Of a stretch of 64,000 nt of DNA, positions 17,934 to 26,381 are shown piece by piece. This DNA comes from Acidipropionibacterium thoenii DSM 20276 (GTDB taxonomy: Bacteria > Actinomycetota > Actinomycetes > Propionibacteriales > Propionibacteriaceae): contig NZ_AUHZ01000014.1 in assembly GCF_000423445.1 (NCBI RefSeq), positions 1-64,000 of the forward strand, given 5' to 3'. Each line of letters starts with the position of its first letter. The stretch's first letter is position 1. Both the position numbers and the translations under genes were made by a program. Under the pieces are notes generated by a model. It was given only the letters and a program-made list of their open reading frames with translations. It searched no databases and was not told the origin of the DNA.

Positions 17934-18183
17934 ATGGCTGCAACTCCCCTGTGCACAACGCTGTCAGACACGTGTGAGCATAGTAGAGAGGCTCGGAGAG
18001 TGCCCCCACAAGCACAATCGCTCGGCTGGCGGCCGTGCCGGTGGACTGATGACTGCAGTCGCTGGCTACTTGTGCGCACGCGCATGGCGTTGCTACGATC
18101 ATTCGAAAGAAACGAAACGGTCGAACAGAACGATCAAACCCTCGGGACTGCCACCATCGACCGTGGAGCGAAGGAGCCCAGCC
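17934..18183. promoter_or_regulatory. Divergent promoter region between the defence operon and the toxin-antitoxin pair
   Basis: For the leftward operon, a TACTAT hexamer lies near 17979-17984 on the minus strand without a good -35 at the usual distance. For the rightward pair, TACGAT at 18094-18099 lies 18 bases after TTGTGC. Between that and the antitoxin start is a run of related A-rich units (ATTCGAAAGAAACGAAACGG, then TCGAACAGAACGATC), the kind of repeat an autorepressing antitoxin could bind. All of this is inference from sequence pattern. Confidence 0.35.
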
Positions 18184-18684
18184 ATGCCCAAGAACCTGAA
18201 GGATCACACCTATCTACCGTCACAGGGGCTGGATGATGAGTTCGTCGAGATGTGCCAGGCTCTTGCCTCCCAAGCCCTCGCGGACCCTGACTCCCGGCCT
18301 CGCCTGGTCATGGGCTCCAAGACCATCGACCTCCCACCGCAGGTCGCCGAGATCCTCGGACAGGTGGTCGCAGCGATGTGTGATGGACTTGCCGTCACAG
18401 TGGCGCCCCAGACGAGAGAGCTTTCCACCCAACAGGCCGCCGACCTGCTGGGGATCTCCCGCCCGACCTTGGTCCGACTCCTCGAGGAAGGCGAGATTCC
18501 TTTCATGAAGGCCCGTCGACACCGCCGGGTGATGCTTGCCGACATCCTTGAGTTCCAGAAGCGACAGCGCCACCAGGCCGACCAGGCCCTCGCGGACATT
18601 GTCGCCGATGCCCAGGCCTTCGGTGACTACGACGATGACGGGATGGCCGACGCGGCTGTCAGGCATCGGGACGGCCAGGACTGA
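18184..18684 (+). CDS. Antitoxin with excisionase/MerR-like helix-turn-helix, partner of a PIN toxin
   Basis: 166 residues starting at an ATG preceded by AAGGAG. The C-terminal half (about 78-130) is an excisionase-type helix-turn-helix: STQQAADLLGISRPTLVRLL, then EEGEIPFMKARRHRRVMLADI, which is the winged DNA-binding pattern of this family. The N-terminal part is a small helical region. The gene ends two bases before the ATG of the PIN-domain gene, so they form one transcription unit in antitoxin-first order. By family knowledge it should bind and neutralise the PIN ribonuclease and repress its own promoter. Confidence 0.82.
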   Translation: MPKNLKDHTYLPSQGLDDEFVEMCQALASQALADPDSRPRLVMGSKTIDLPPQVAEILGQVVAAMCDGLAVTVAPQTRELSTQQAADLLGISRPTLVRLLEEGEIPFMKARRHRRVMLADILEFQKRQRHQADQALADIVADAQAFGDYDDDGMADAAVRHRDGQD

Positions 18685-18686
18685 TC

Positions 18687-19289
18687 ATGACCTTCTCAGC
18701 GTTCCTGGACACCTGCGTCCTGGTACCGAGTGTCCTTCGAGATCTTCTCCTGGAACTCGGTACCAGCCCGGCCTACAGACCGCTGTGGAGCGACAAGATC
18801 GAGGAGGAACTCGCGACCGTCATCCGACGTCGCCACCGGGAGCGCGGTCGAGACGCGGACGAGACGGAGGCATACATCACGAGGCTGCGACGAAACATGA
18901 ACGCGGCGCTTCCGGATGCCAGAGTCAAGGATTGGGAGGCTCTTGCCGGTCAGATCACCGGAGCGCCCGACCCTGGAGACATTCACGTGATTGCCGCCGG
19001 CGCCCTTGGACATGCAGATGTGATCGTCACATTCAACCTCAAGCATTTCCCAGAACGCATTCTCCCGGGAAGTCTGTTCGCTCAGTCTCCCGATGATTTC
19101 CTCAGGGACTTGTTCGGCCTGTATCCACGGCAGGTCTTGCTGGGACTGAATAAGATCTCATCCCGGACCGGGCAGAAGGGGCCTCGATGGACCGTTGATG
19201 ATATCCTCGCGAGACTGGAGAAGAACGGCGTGCGAGGATTCGTAGCGGATGTCCGAGAGGAACACCAGCAAGACTGCGATGACCTCTGA
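18687..19289 (+). CDS. PIN-domain ribonuclease toxin (VapC-like)
   Basis: 200 residues. The PIN-domain acidic residues are visible: D8 in FLDTCVL, E40 in IEEEL, D98 in GDIHV and D111 in HADVIVTFN. PIN toxins cut RNA, often tRNA or rRNA, in a magnesium-dependent way. At about 200 residues it is longer than a minimal VapC (about 130) and carries a C-terminal helical extension, as do the larger PIN toxins paired with helix-turn-helix antitoxins. It lies two bases after its antitoxin. Its position between two large defence systems suggests a stabilising or abortive-infection role. Confidence 0.85.
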   Translation: MTFSAFLDTCVLVPSVLRDLLLELGTSPAYRPLWSDKIEEELATVIRRRHRERGRDADETEAYITRLRRNMNAALPDARVKDWEALAGQITGAPDPGDIHVIAAGALGHADVIVTFNLKHFPERILPGSLFAQSPDDFLRDLFGLYPRQVLLGLNKISSRTGQKGPRWTVDDILARLEKNGVRGFVADVREEHQQDCDDL

Positions 19290-19792
19290 TCGGAAAACCG
19301 ATTTAATGCCTCGAGGTCAGAATCCTCTGCGCAAGATTCCAATCGGCCAAGCAGCTGCCCAGCTCCCATTCGTCCGAAAAGAGGCAACGGCGCCGGGCCA
19401 AACAAACCCTCGACGACTACGACCTCCCCAACCGCTAGAAACGAGCACACCCATGGCGCGCATCAGGTCCTTCGAGCCCTCGACCCAAGACGTGAACCGG
19501 CATCCGACTGAAGTCGACTGTCAGTACCAGTCATTCCTGGACAACGGCGTCCGTCTCCACGATTCTTCTCCAGCGCCTGTACGGATTGACGATCTGAGCG
19601 TTAAAGTTGCTCAGTTATGAGCATGCAAAACCGATGATAAATCCAGATCCAATCTGTAAGCGAATCGGATCAACGGGAGCAGTATAACTGCAAGAAACTA
19701 TCCGCGCCAAGCTCCTCTTCGCACCCGAGACTAACGACAGTACAATAGTAATGCCAGTGGGACTGTCGTGCTCCAGCAAGAAGCAGCAGACC
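19290..19792. other. Gene-poor stretch after the toxin-antitoxin pair
   Basis: About 500 bases that are more AT-rich than the surroundings, especially 19,620-19,760. It contains one short frame at 19,453-19,620 described separately. No clear hairpin terminator or repeat was seen. The composition and the broken small gene suggest a rearrangement junction inside the island. Confidence 0.4.
19453..19620 (+). pseudogene. Remnant of a small conserved actinobacterial protein
   Basis: The frame starts MARIRSFEPSTQDVNRHPTE and continues VDCQYQSFLDNGV. From memory this opening resembles a family of small (70-90 residue) actinobacterial proteins that often lie beside defence and toxin genes, some mislabelled as methionyl-tRNA formyltransferase. 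In those the sequence after the tyrosine continues with a hydrophobic beta pattern (about a LxTYG-type segment). Here it diverges after about 36 residues and stops at 55. It is probably the 5' part of such a gene joined to unrelated sequence. The start has only a weak ribosome site. The family link has not been searched. Confidence 0.3.
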
Positions 19793-21190
19793 TTAAGGCA
19801 ATCCCTGACTCTCGGAAATCCATGAGGCCCCACTTGGGAGACTTGAATCCGGTCCATATGTGGCTTGATCCGAGGAGTGCCACACTTCTACTTTCCCTCG
19901 AGTGAGTTGGGCTCCGAAGAACGAAGGCTCCCTAGCAGAACTGAGCAGTTCGAGCCCTCCCAAGAAAACGGATTTCGTGAACGCCAAGCCGAATTCATAT
20001 ACCACTCCCATAAAATTCGCTGTACCTCTGAAATTCGATTCTGAGAAGTCCCCAGAGAACAGGAACTTTGTATGATTGAAGTTCGCCGTTCGATCGAATC
20101 TCACCCTCGTGAATTCAGCCGATAGATCGAAGCATGCGAACTGAAATCGTGCGTCTCCTTCAAAGTGACTCTCGCTAAACTTAGCCCTCTGAAACTGGGC
20201 GTCCATGAAGTTCGCCACATCGACGAACGTCGCCCTCGTGAAGTCCACTTCTTCAAAGGTGGCAGACTCGAAGTCCACCCCTTGGGCCAGATGCGCGCTT
20301 TCGAAGGTCACTCGTTGAGTGAAATGAACCCTTCGCATATCAATGTTTCCGGTGAGGGTGATACCGCCCCAGTTGACGGGTTCTGTGAGTACGGCGCTGT
20401 GGAGATCGATCTCACAGTCACACCACAACTGGTCGTCGTCGACGTCCTGCGCCAACTTAAGGTGGCGCCCGCCGGCAGACACAGGCCGCCGTTTACGCAA
20501 GTGTCGGGCGATGATGACGAGAATGGTGGACTCGACGGGCCCGTCGGCAGCGACGACTCTGGTGACCTTCGCGGTCTCCTCGTTCCGAATGATGTCGTGG
20601 CGCGCTGTACGCAGGTACCCACACAGGATGTCAACGACACGTTGGCGCCACATGCCCCCTTCCTGATCGGCGATATCCGCCAGCGCGTACACCCCGGCTA
20701 TCCTGATAGAGGCAGCCAGCCGGTCCCCCAGCATCGCGATCGCCTGAGCGACCTGCGCATCCAATCGGGCTCGACGAGCCTCCTCCTGGCGATGGTCCTC
20801 TATCTCTTCCGCTTGGGTCAACTGCTGGCGGTGGAGTTGAATCTCTGTGTTCCTCTGAGCCTCCTCACGGAACCCCGCCTGGCGATCCTGATATTTGATG
20901 ACCAGATAGCCGACCGCGCCAATCCCGCCCAGAATGGTCAGGGCCAATCTCACCAGCTCAAGCGGTCCTGCTGTGCGGCCCATCGCGCCGCGGCTGAAGA
21001 TGTTGACACCCCAAAGTTGCGTAAGCACGATTAACACGACAGTGCTGAACATTGCCCAGACTGCGATCTTTCCAAATAGGGGCCAGCGGCCGACACGCGC
21101 TCGGACGGTGTTCGACCTCGGTTCGAGCTGGCCGCGTTCTCCGCTCACATCGTCTGGCTCCCGGTCAGTCATGGGTTCATTCTTGCTCAT
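19793..21190 (-). CDS. Membrane-anchored pentapeptide-repeat protein
   Basis: About 465 residues from the ATG at 21190. A frame extends further upstream, but that part reads like non-coding sequence. Two membrane segments (about 42-62, IAVWAMFSTVVLIVLTQ, and 79-98, LVRLALTILGGIGAVGYLVI) are followed by a charged helical region rich in Q, E and R (about 105-150) that is probably a coiled coil. From about 280 to 430 come A(D/N)(F/L)xx repeats such as VDFTRATFVDVANFMDAQF, which form a right-handed beta-helix. It points away from McrBC and lies between it and the toxin-antitoxin pair. Similar two-helix pentapeptide proteins are common in actinobacterial accessory regions; their function is mostly unknown. 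A membrane effector of defence is possible but unproven. Confidence 0.75.
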   Translation of the reverse strand: MSKNEPMTDREPDDVSGERGQLEPRSNTVRARVGRWPLFGKIAVWAMFSTVVLIVLTQLWGVNIFSRGAMGRTAGPLELVRLALTILGGIGAVGYLVIKYQDRQAGFREEAQRNTEIQLHRQQLTQAEEIEDHRQEEARRARLDAQVAQAIAMLGDRLAASIRIAGVYALADIADQEGGMWRQRVVDILCGYLRTARHDIIRNEETAKVTRVVAADGPVESTILVIIARHLRKRRPVSAGGRHLKLAQDVDDDQLWCDCEIDLHSAVLTEPVNWGGITLTGNIDMRRVHFTQRVTFESAHLAQGVDFESATFEEVDFTRATFVDVANFMDAQFQRAKFSESHFEGDARFQFACFDLSAEFTRVRFDRTANFNHTKFLFSGDFSESNFRGTANFMGVVYEFGLAFTKSVFLGGLELLSSAREPSFFGAQLTRGKVEVWHSSDQATYGPDSSLPSGASWISESQGLP

Positions 21191-21522
21191 TCCAGAGCTC
21201 GCCTCACCCTGATCATCACTGCAGCCTCGCCCAAAGACCAGTTGGCGCACACGGGTGTGCCAGGCCCAATCGTGTCCGACCCCATGGGTACAGTGCCGCT
21301 GTGGACCCAGCTCCACTGCGCGCCCGGTCACCGACAAATAGAAGGAACTGAGTCGATGAGCTTTCAGAGACCTCAATGCAGGATCACAGAACTCCTTGCG
21401 TCACAGCAGAGCGAGAAGGACTCCCTCATGTTCGGCAGAGTGAACTTCGACAAGCCTGACCGGGATCTCCCACAAGCAGTTGCGCCGGGAACTGCCGACA
21501 CCCAGATGGGGAGCTGACTGTC
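21191..21522. promoter_or_regulatory. Divergent region between the pentapeptide-repeat gene and mcrB
   Basis: Promoters for both directions should lie here. No confident -35/-10 pair was found. It contains a possible small frame at 21,356-21,517 ending five bases before the mcrB start. Confidence 0.3.
21356..21517 (+). CDS. Possible small protein just upstream of mcrB
   Basis: A 53-residue frame starting MSFQRPQCRITELLASQQSE with AAGGAA nine bases upstream and a stop five bases before the mcrB ATG. It has no recognised domain. The placement would suit a coupled leader gene, but the length is within what chance allows in this DNA. Confidence 0.25.
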   Translation: MSFQRPQCRITELLASQQSEKDSLMFGRVNFDKPDRDLPQAVAPGTADTQMGS

Positions 21523-23745
21523 ATGCTTGAAGACCTCCACGACCGCGTCGTGGCCTCACGGCCGACCGCCGAGACGAATCTGGCCCGTGAGGTCGGCAGC
21601 CTGATCTCCCACATGCTTGGTGACGGCAGATCCGTGATCGCTCCGGACGCCACAATCTGGACGGCCGAGGCTGCCGGGGAACTTCGCTCCAGAATCGCAG
21701 GCAACCCCATACCTGGTACGGATATGAGCCAGTGGGACAAGCTCGACGTCCAACTCCAAGGTGCCTCCCGCGAAGCCGTGCTCCTTGCCGCCGAGCTGGT
21801 CTTCCTGCGGGAGCACCCGCTGCGCTCGAATCTGCCGGCAACGCGACGAGCCCATGTCGAACGGGTGCTGACCCATCTCGACGTCCCCGTGACCATTCCC
21901 GAACCCATGTCTGGATGGCTGGGCCGCCCGGCGGGGACTGCGGGACTCACTGTGGGAAACTCGTACAACAGTCACGTGTGGAAACATCTCCCTTGGCTCT
22001 CACAGTTCGTGATCCACTGGCGTGGGCTGACCGACCTCGAACGCGAGGCTGCTCGCAGCGATCCGTGGACCCTGCAGCACACCATGATCAATTCCGGGGA
22101 AGACCGGTCCGATATCCGCAACATTCTGCAGTTCCTCGCGAGGCCGGACGAGTTCGAGCCCATCGCATCGACCGACAAGAAGAAGAGGATCCGGGATGGC
22201 CTCGCCAGTCGGATCGGAGGCCCGACGGGTGAGGAGCCGGCGGCGATCGACCGCGACCTGTTCCAGATCCGCGCCGCACTGGCCCAGGACCGTGCTGAAC
22301 CGTTCCAGTTCTGGACTCCCGATGTGGAGGAACTCTGGAGGGCACCCACTACCGAATCGGCATCATCGGCGTCCGACAGTACCGATCTGAATGAGCCCCG
22401 CCCCCGGCACTACTGGCTCTACTCCCCCGGCAAAGGGGCATCTCAGTGGCAAGAGTTCTCGACGAACGGGATCATGGGAATCGCCTGGGATGAGCTCGGC
22501 GATTTCTCGGAATACCCCAACCGCGAATCGATCAGAGAGCGGCTCGACCCCGAGGGAACGCGCGGATCGATGATGAACGACGTCCTCGCGGTGTGGCAGT
22601 TCCAGAATGAGATGGCGGTGGGTGACATCGTCTACGCCAAGCACGGTAAGAGCAAGCTCATCGGCCGAGGCGAGGTCACCTCTGACGCGCGGTTCGAGCC
22701 CGAGCGCGACTCCTTCAAGAACGTCCGCTCTGTGAGCTGGGATCACATCGGATCCTGGGAGCACCCCGGCAACGCTGTCTTGAAGACACTCACCGACATC
22801 ACCCCCTATCACGACTACGTCGACAACTTGGAAGAGCTCTTCGCCGACGAGTCCGAACCGGAGGAGTCCGTCGTGGCCGCTCCTCTCCCCCGATATGACA
22901 AGACGGCCTTCCTCAACGAGGTGTACCTCTCCGAGGAGCGCTACGACCGGCTGCGCAGGCTGCTCACACGAAAGAAGAATGTCATCCTCGCCGGTCCTCC
23001 CGGAGTAGGGAAGACCTACGCCGCCAAACGCCTGGCGTACTCCATCATCGGCGCCAAGGATCCCAGCCGGGTCCAGATGGTCCAGTTCCACCAGAGTTAC
23101 TCCTACGAGGACTTCATGATGGGATACCGACCCACCGAGTCCGGCGGATTCACCCTCACCGAGGGGCCGTTCTACCGATTCTGCGACAGGGCCCGCGCCG
23201 ACGATCCGGACCGGCCGTACTTCTTCATCATCGACGAGATCAACCGCGGCAACATCTCCAAGATATTCGGCGAACTACTCATGCTCATCGAAGCAGACAA
23301 GCGCGGCCAGGAACTGCGCCTGCTCTACAAGAATGAGACCTTCTCGGTTCCTCCGAATGTGTACATCATCGGCATGATGAACACCGCGGACCGCAGCCTC
23401 GCCGTCCTCGACTATGCCTTGCGACGCCGCTTCGGATTCTTCCAGATGGACCCCGGCTTCAGCTCCTCGGGATTCATGCGGTGGCAGCGCGAGGTCGACA
23501 GTCCAGCCCTCGACCATCTCGTGGCAGACATTATCGACCTCAACGCGGCGATCGCCGCGGATCCTGCGCTCGGATCCGGGTTCATGATCGGTCACAGCTT
23601 CCTCTGCCACCCCACCAGCGTCGACGACGGATGGCTGGGATCCGTGGTCGAGGACGAACTCATTCCCCTGCTCGACGAGTACTGGTTCGATGAGCCGGAC
23701 AGAGCCCAGGAGTGGGCGGAAAGACTCCGGAATGCGGCGTCATGA
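21523..23745 (+). CDS. mcrB: McrB-like AAA+ GTPase subunit of a type IV restriction system, with EVE-like reader domain
   Basis: 740 residues. The C-terminal motor has Walker A AGPPGVGKT near 490-498, Walker B FIIDEINRGNISKIFGELL near 568, and the NTADRS sensor near 623 followed by ALRRRF. This is the McrB-type AAA_5 motor, which hydrolyses GTP to move DNA. A central region (about 288-440: HYWLYSPGKGASQW, MGIAWDELGDF, GDIVYAKHG) resembles the EVE/YTH-like fold that reads modified bases in many McrB proteins. The first 280 residues are unassigned helical sequence. The gene overlaps mcrC by four bases (ATGA), and GGGGAG precedes the start. It likely recognises methylated or otherwise modified incoming DNA. 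Confidence 0.88.
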   Translation: MLEDLHDRVVASRPTAETNLAREVGSLISHMLGDGRSVIAPDATIWTAEAAGELRSRIAGNPIPGTDMSQWDKLDVQLQGASREAVLLAAELVFLREHPLRSNLPATRRAHVERVLTHLDVPVTIPEPMSGWLGRPAGTAGLTVGNSYNSHVWKHLPWLSQFVIHWRGLTDLEREAARSDPWTLQHTMINSGEDRSDIRNILQFLARPDEFEPIASTDKKKRIRDGLASRIGGPTGEEPAAIDRDLFQIRAALAQDRAEPFQFWTPDVEELWRAPTTESASSASDSTDLNEPRPRHYWLYSPGKGASQWQEFSTNGIMGIAWDELGDFSEYPNRESIRERLDPEGTRGSMMNDVLAVWQFQNEMAVGDIVYAKHGKSKLIGRGEVTSDARFEPERDSFKNVRSVSWDHIGSWEHPGNAVLKTLTDITPYHDYVDNLEELFADESEPEESVVAAPLPRYDKTAFLNEVYLSEERYDRLRRLLTRKKNVILAGPPGVGKTYAAKRLAYSIIGAKDPSRVQMVQFHQSYSYEDFMMGYRPTESGGFTLTEGPFYRFCDRARADDPDRPYFFIIDEINRGNISKIFGELLMLIEADKRGQELRLLYKNETFSVPPNVYIIGMMNTADRSLAVLDYALRRRFGFFQMDPGFSSSGFMRWQREVDSPALDHLVADIIDLNAAIAADPALGSGFMIGHSFLCHPTSVDDGWLGSVVEDELIPLLDEYWFDEPDRAQEWAERLRNAAS

Positions 23746-24833
23746 CCGACCATTCCATCGTCATCCGGAATGTCTACATCATGCTGGCCTACGCCTTCGG
23801 TGCGCTGCGCAGCAAGGACAGTGACCCCATCAGTGGCGAGCGGTTCGAACACCTCCACGACCTGCTCGGGGAGATCCTCGTCCAGGGAGTCGGCGCCCAG
23901 GTGAAGCGCGGGCTGTACCGCGAGTACCGACGCCATCGCGACGAGCTGTCGACGGTACGCGGCCGAATCGACATCGGTCGCACCGTGGCGACTCTTTCGG
24001 TCACCCGCGGGCGGCTGGCGTGTCAGTTCGACGAGTACGATCCCGACACCCCGCACAACCGAGTCCTGAAGTCGGTGATCGTCCTCCTCATTCGCCACGG
24101 CGACGTCACGCCGGCTCGCAGGGCCGCGCTGCGGCGTCTCCTCCCCTATCTGGATGCGGTCACGCTGATCGCGCCGACCTCGATCCGATGGAACACGCTC
24201 AGCTACCACCGGGCCAACGCGAACTACCGGCTCCTGATCGGAGTGTGCGAGCTGATCGTGCGAGGACTCCTTCCCACCCAGGAGTCCGGCCCCACAGAAC
24301 TCGCTGCGTGGTTCTCCGACGATGCCATGAGTCACGTCTACGAGAAGTTCCTGCGGGAGTACTACTCCTTCCACCACGCGGAGTTCTCACCCAGTGCGGC
24401 AGCGGTCCACTGGGACTACGACGAGGCGAGTGCGCTGGGCGTCAAACAGCTCCCCGCGATGCGTACCGATGTCACCCTCCGCAGGGGATCGCAGACCCTC
24501 ATCATCGACGCCAAGTACTACGGAGAATCGATGCAATCCGGCAGGTGGGGCAAGCTGACCGTCAGCTCGGCCAACCTGTACCAGGTGCTTGCCTATGTGA
24601 AGAACGCCGACATCGACCAGGACGGGTCCGTGAGCGGAATGTTGCTCTACGCGCGCACCGAGGCGCCCGACCAGCCTGACCTCGATGTCGTCATCCAGGG
24701 CAACCGGATCGGCGCACGAACTCTGAATCTCAACCAGCCATGGAGCGGCCTACGCGCTCAGCTCGAGGCGGTCACCCAGTGGCTGGCACCGGCCGGTCTC
24801 GCTCCTCCGGAACCTCTCACTCATCGGCGGTAG
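23742..24833 (+). CDS. mcrC: McrC-like endonuclease subunit of the type IV system
   Basis: 363 residues. The nuclease site is visible as D243 in AMRTDVTLRRG and DAK (about 256-258) in LIIDAKYYGES, the PD-(D/E)XK arrangement of McrC. The N-terminal region (VIRNVYIMLAYAF, GRIDIGRTVATLSV) matches the McrC part that binds the McrB hexamer. It cuts DNA only with McrB and GTP. The 3' end overlaps the end of the convergent NamZ gene by 13 bases. Confidence 0.88.
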   Translation: MTDHSIVIRNVYIMLAYAFGALRSKDSDPISGERFEHLHDLLGEILVQGVGAQVKRGLYREYRRHRDELSTVRGRIDIGRTVATLSVTRGRLACQFDEYDPDTPHNRVLKSVIVLLIRHGDVTPARRAALRRLLPYLDAVTLIAPTSIRWNTLSYHRANANYRLLIGVCELIVRGLLPTQESGPTELAAWFSDDAMSHVYEKFLREYYSFHHAEFSPSAAAVHWDYDEASALGVKQLPAMRTDVTLRRGSQTLIIDAKYYGESMQSGRWGKLTVSSANLYQVLAYVKNADIDQDGSVSGMLLYARTEAPDQPDLDVVIQGNRIGARTLNLNQPWSGLRAQLEAVTQWLAPAGLAPPEPLTHRR

Positions 24834-26209
24834 AGCAGATAGGGACGTCGGCGCCGATCGAATGCCGCCAGCTCCGAGCGCCAACCGGCCACGATCGTCG
24901 CCGCACTCGCACCCGCGTCCAGCTGAGTGCGGAACCGTGCCGAGCCGGTGAGCCGATCGGCCCAGTAACCGGAGTAGGTGTCTCCGGTGCGCCAGCCGAA
25001 GTCGTCGTAGAGATCGCGCAGACTCACCATCATCTCGACAGCGGTGCGGATCGCCTGCACCTTCTTCGGGTCGAGGATGTGGACCTGCACTCCCCCGCAC
25101 ACGGTGTTGGCGTTCTTGGACGCGGTGGGGGTGAAGTACATCTCCCGGAACCACACGCCGGGCAGCTTCCTGCGGTTCAGCGCCTGCGCCCAGCGGTAGT
25201 CGACATAGGGCGCCCCGATGATCTCGAAGGGGCGGGTGGTGCCGCGTCCTTCCGAGAGGTTGGTGGCCTCGAACAGCCCGGTCCCGGCATAGAGCAGAGC
25301 CGTGTCGGGGGTGGGCATGTTGGGGCTGGGCAGCACCCACGGCAGGCCGGTGTCGGCGAAGAGCATGTCGGCCCGATAACCCGAGACCGTGACGACGTCC
25401 AGCTTGGCGAGCCGGCCGCCGGCCTTGACGGGCATGAACTCGCCGTTGAAGTAGCGCGCGACCTCTCCGGCGGTCATGCCGTGCTTCTGCACCAGTGCGT
25501 CCTGGCCCACACCCGAGGTGTAGTCGGGGGTCATGACCGGCCCGTCGGCGTTTCCGCCATTGGGGACCGGGCGGTCCAGCACGACGAACCTCAGTTTGAG
25601 CTTCACCGCGGCGATCATCGCCTGGTACATCGTCCAGATGTAGGTATAGAACCGCACCCCGACGTCCTGGATGTCGAAGACGACGGTCTGGACGCCGGCG
25701 TCGGTGAACATCGTCGCGAACTTGTCCGCCTGGGCGCCGTAGGCGTCATAGACCGTGACGCCGGTGCGGGGATCGGTGTAGGTGTCCTCCGAGCCGCCGG
25801 CCTGGGCGGTGCCGCGGAAGCCGTGCTCGGGCCCGAAGACCCCTGCGACGTCAACCCGGGCGGCGACCATCGCATCGACGATGCTGCCCATAGTGTCGGT
25901 GAGAATGCCGGTCGGGTTGGTGATGACGCCGACCTTCTGACCTCGCAGCATCGACCACTTGGACGCGGCGGCACGATCGGCGCCGGGGACCACCGTGGCG
26001 CCAGGTCGTTGCTGACCCCGGGCCGGCAGCACCTGGTGCGAGCCGTCTGGATCGGCTGCCTGGGCCACCCCCGGAGCGACTGCAGCGGCGGCTGCCGAGC
26101 CCAGTGCGGCAGCTGAGCCGAGCATCATCGTTCGGCGGGGAATGTGGTGGCGAGTGTTCTGGGACTGATCCTTCTGGGCTGGATCAGGCGTGGATGAGTT
26201 GGTGGCCAT
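24821..26209 (-). CDS. Exo-beta-N-acetylmuramidase NamZ-like protein (DUF1343, GH171), Tat-exported
   Basis: 462 residues. A twin-arginine signal (HHIPRRTMMLGS, then an alanine-rich core ending in VAQA) points to folded export by Tat. The mature part has the DUF1343 signatures: GVITNPTGILTD, FGPEHGFRGTAQAG, VFDIQDVGVRFYTY, DRPVPNGG and ATNLSEGRGTTRPFEIIGAP. By family knowledge NamZ releases MurNAc from the ends of peptidoglycan fragments, serving cell-wall turnover and recycling. It is alone on the minus strand, 172 bases after the isoaspartyl peptidase gene. Its stop overlaps mcrC, which marks the right border of the defence island. Confidence 0.85.
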   Translation of the reverse strand: MATNSSTPDPAQKDQSQNTRHHIPRRTMMLGSAAALGSAAAAAVAPGVAQAADPDGSHQVLPARGQQRPGATVVPGADRAAASKWSMLRGQKVGVITNPTGILTDTMGSIVDAMVAARVDVAGVFGPEHGFRGTAQAGGSEDTYTDPRTGVTVYDAYGAQADKFATMFTDAGVQTVVFDIQDVGVRFYTYIWTMYQAMIAAVKLKLRFVVLDRPVPNGGNADGPVMTPDYTSGVGQDALVQKHGMTAGEVARYFNGEFMPVKAGGRLAKLDVVTVSGYRADMLFADTGLPWVLPSPNMPTPDTALLYAGTGLFEATNLSEGRGTTRPFEIIGAPYVDYRWAQALNRRKLPGVWFREMYFTPTASKNANTVCGGVQVHILDPKKVQAIRTAVEMMVSLRDLYDDFGWRTGDTYSGYWADRLTGSARFRTQLDAGASAATIVAGWRSELAAFDRRRRPYLLYRR

Positions 26210-26381
26210 GGGAAACCGCCCCCTGACAGATGTCGTCGGTTCTGATGATCCGTCCCCACGCTATGCCCGATGGGATCAGGGCCCATGGCCGCCACTCCGC
26301 GGCCCGCGGTTGTGGCAGATCCTGGTTCGACTACGCCAGGATCCGCCACAACCTCAGCGCCTCCAGACTTACTGGCGCCGA

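Noticed and set aside
17788-18183. Upstream extension of the antitoxin frame
   Set aside because: The extension lacks coding character and overlaps the start of the SNF2 gene. AAGGAG with ATG at 18184 gives a proper start.
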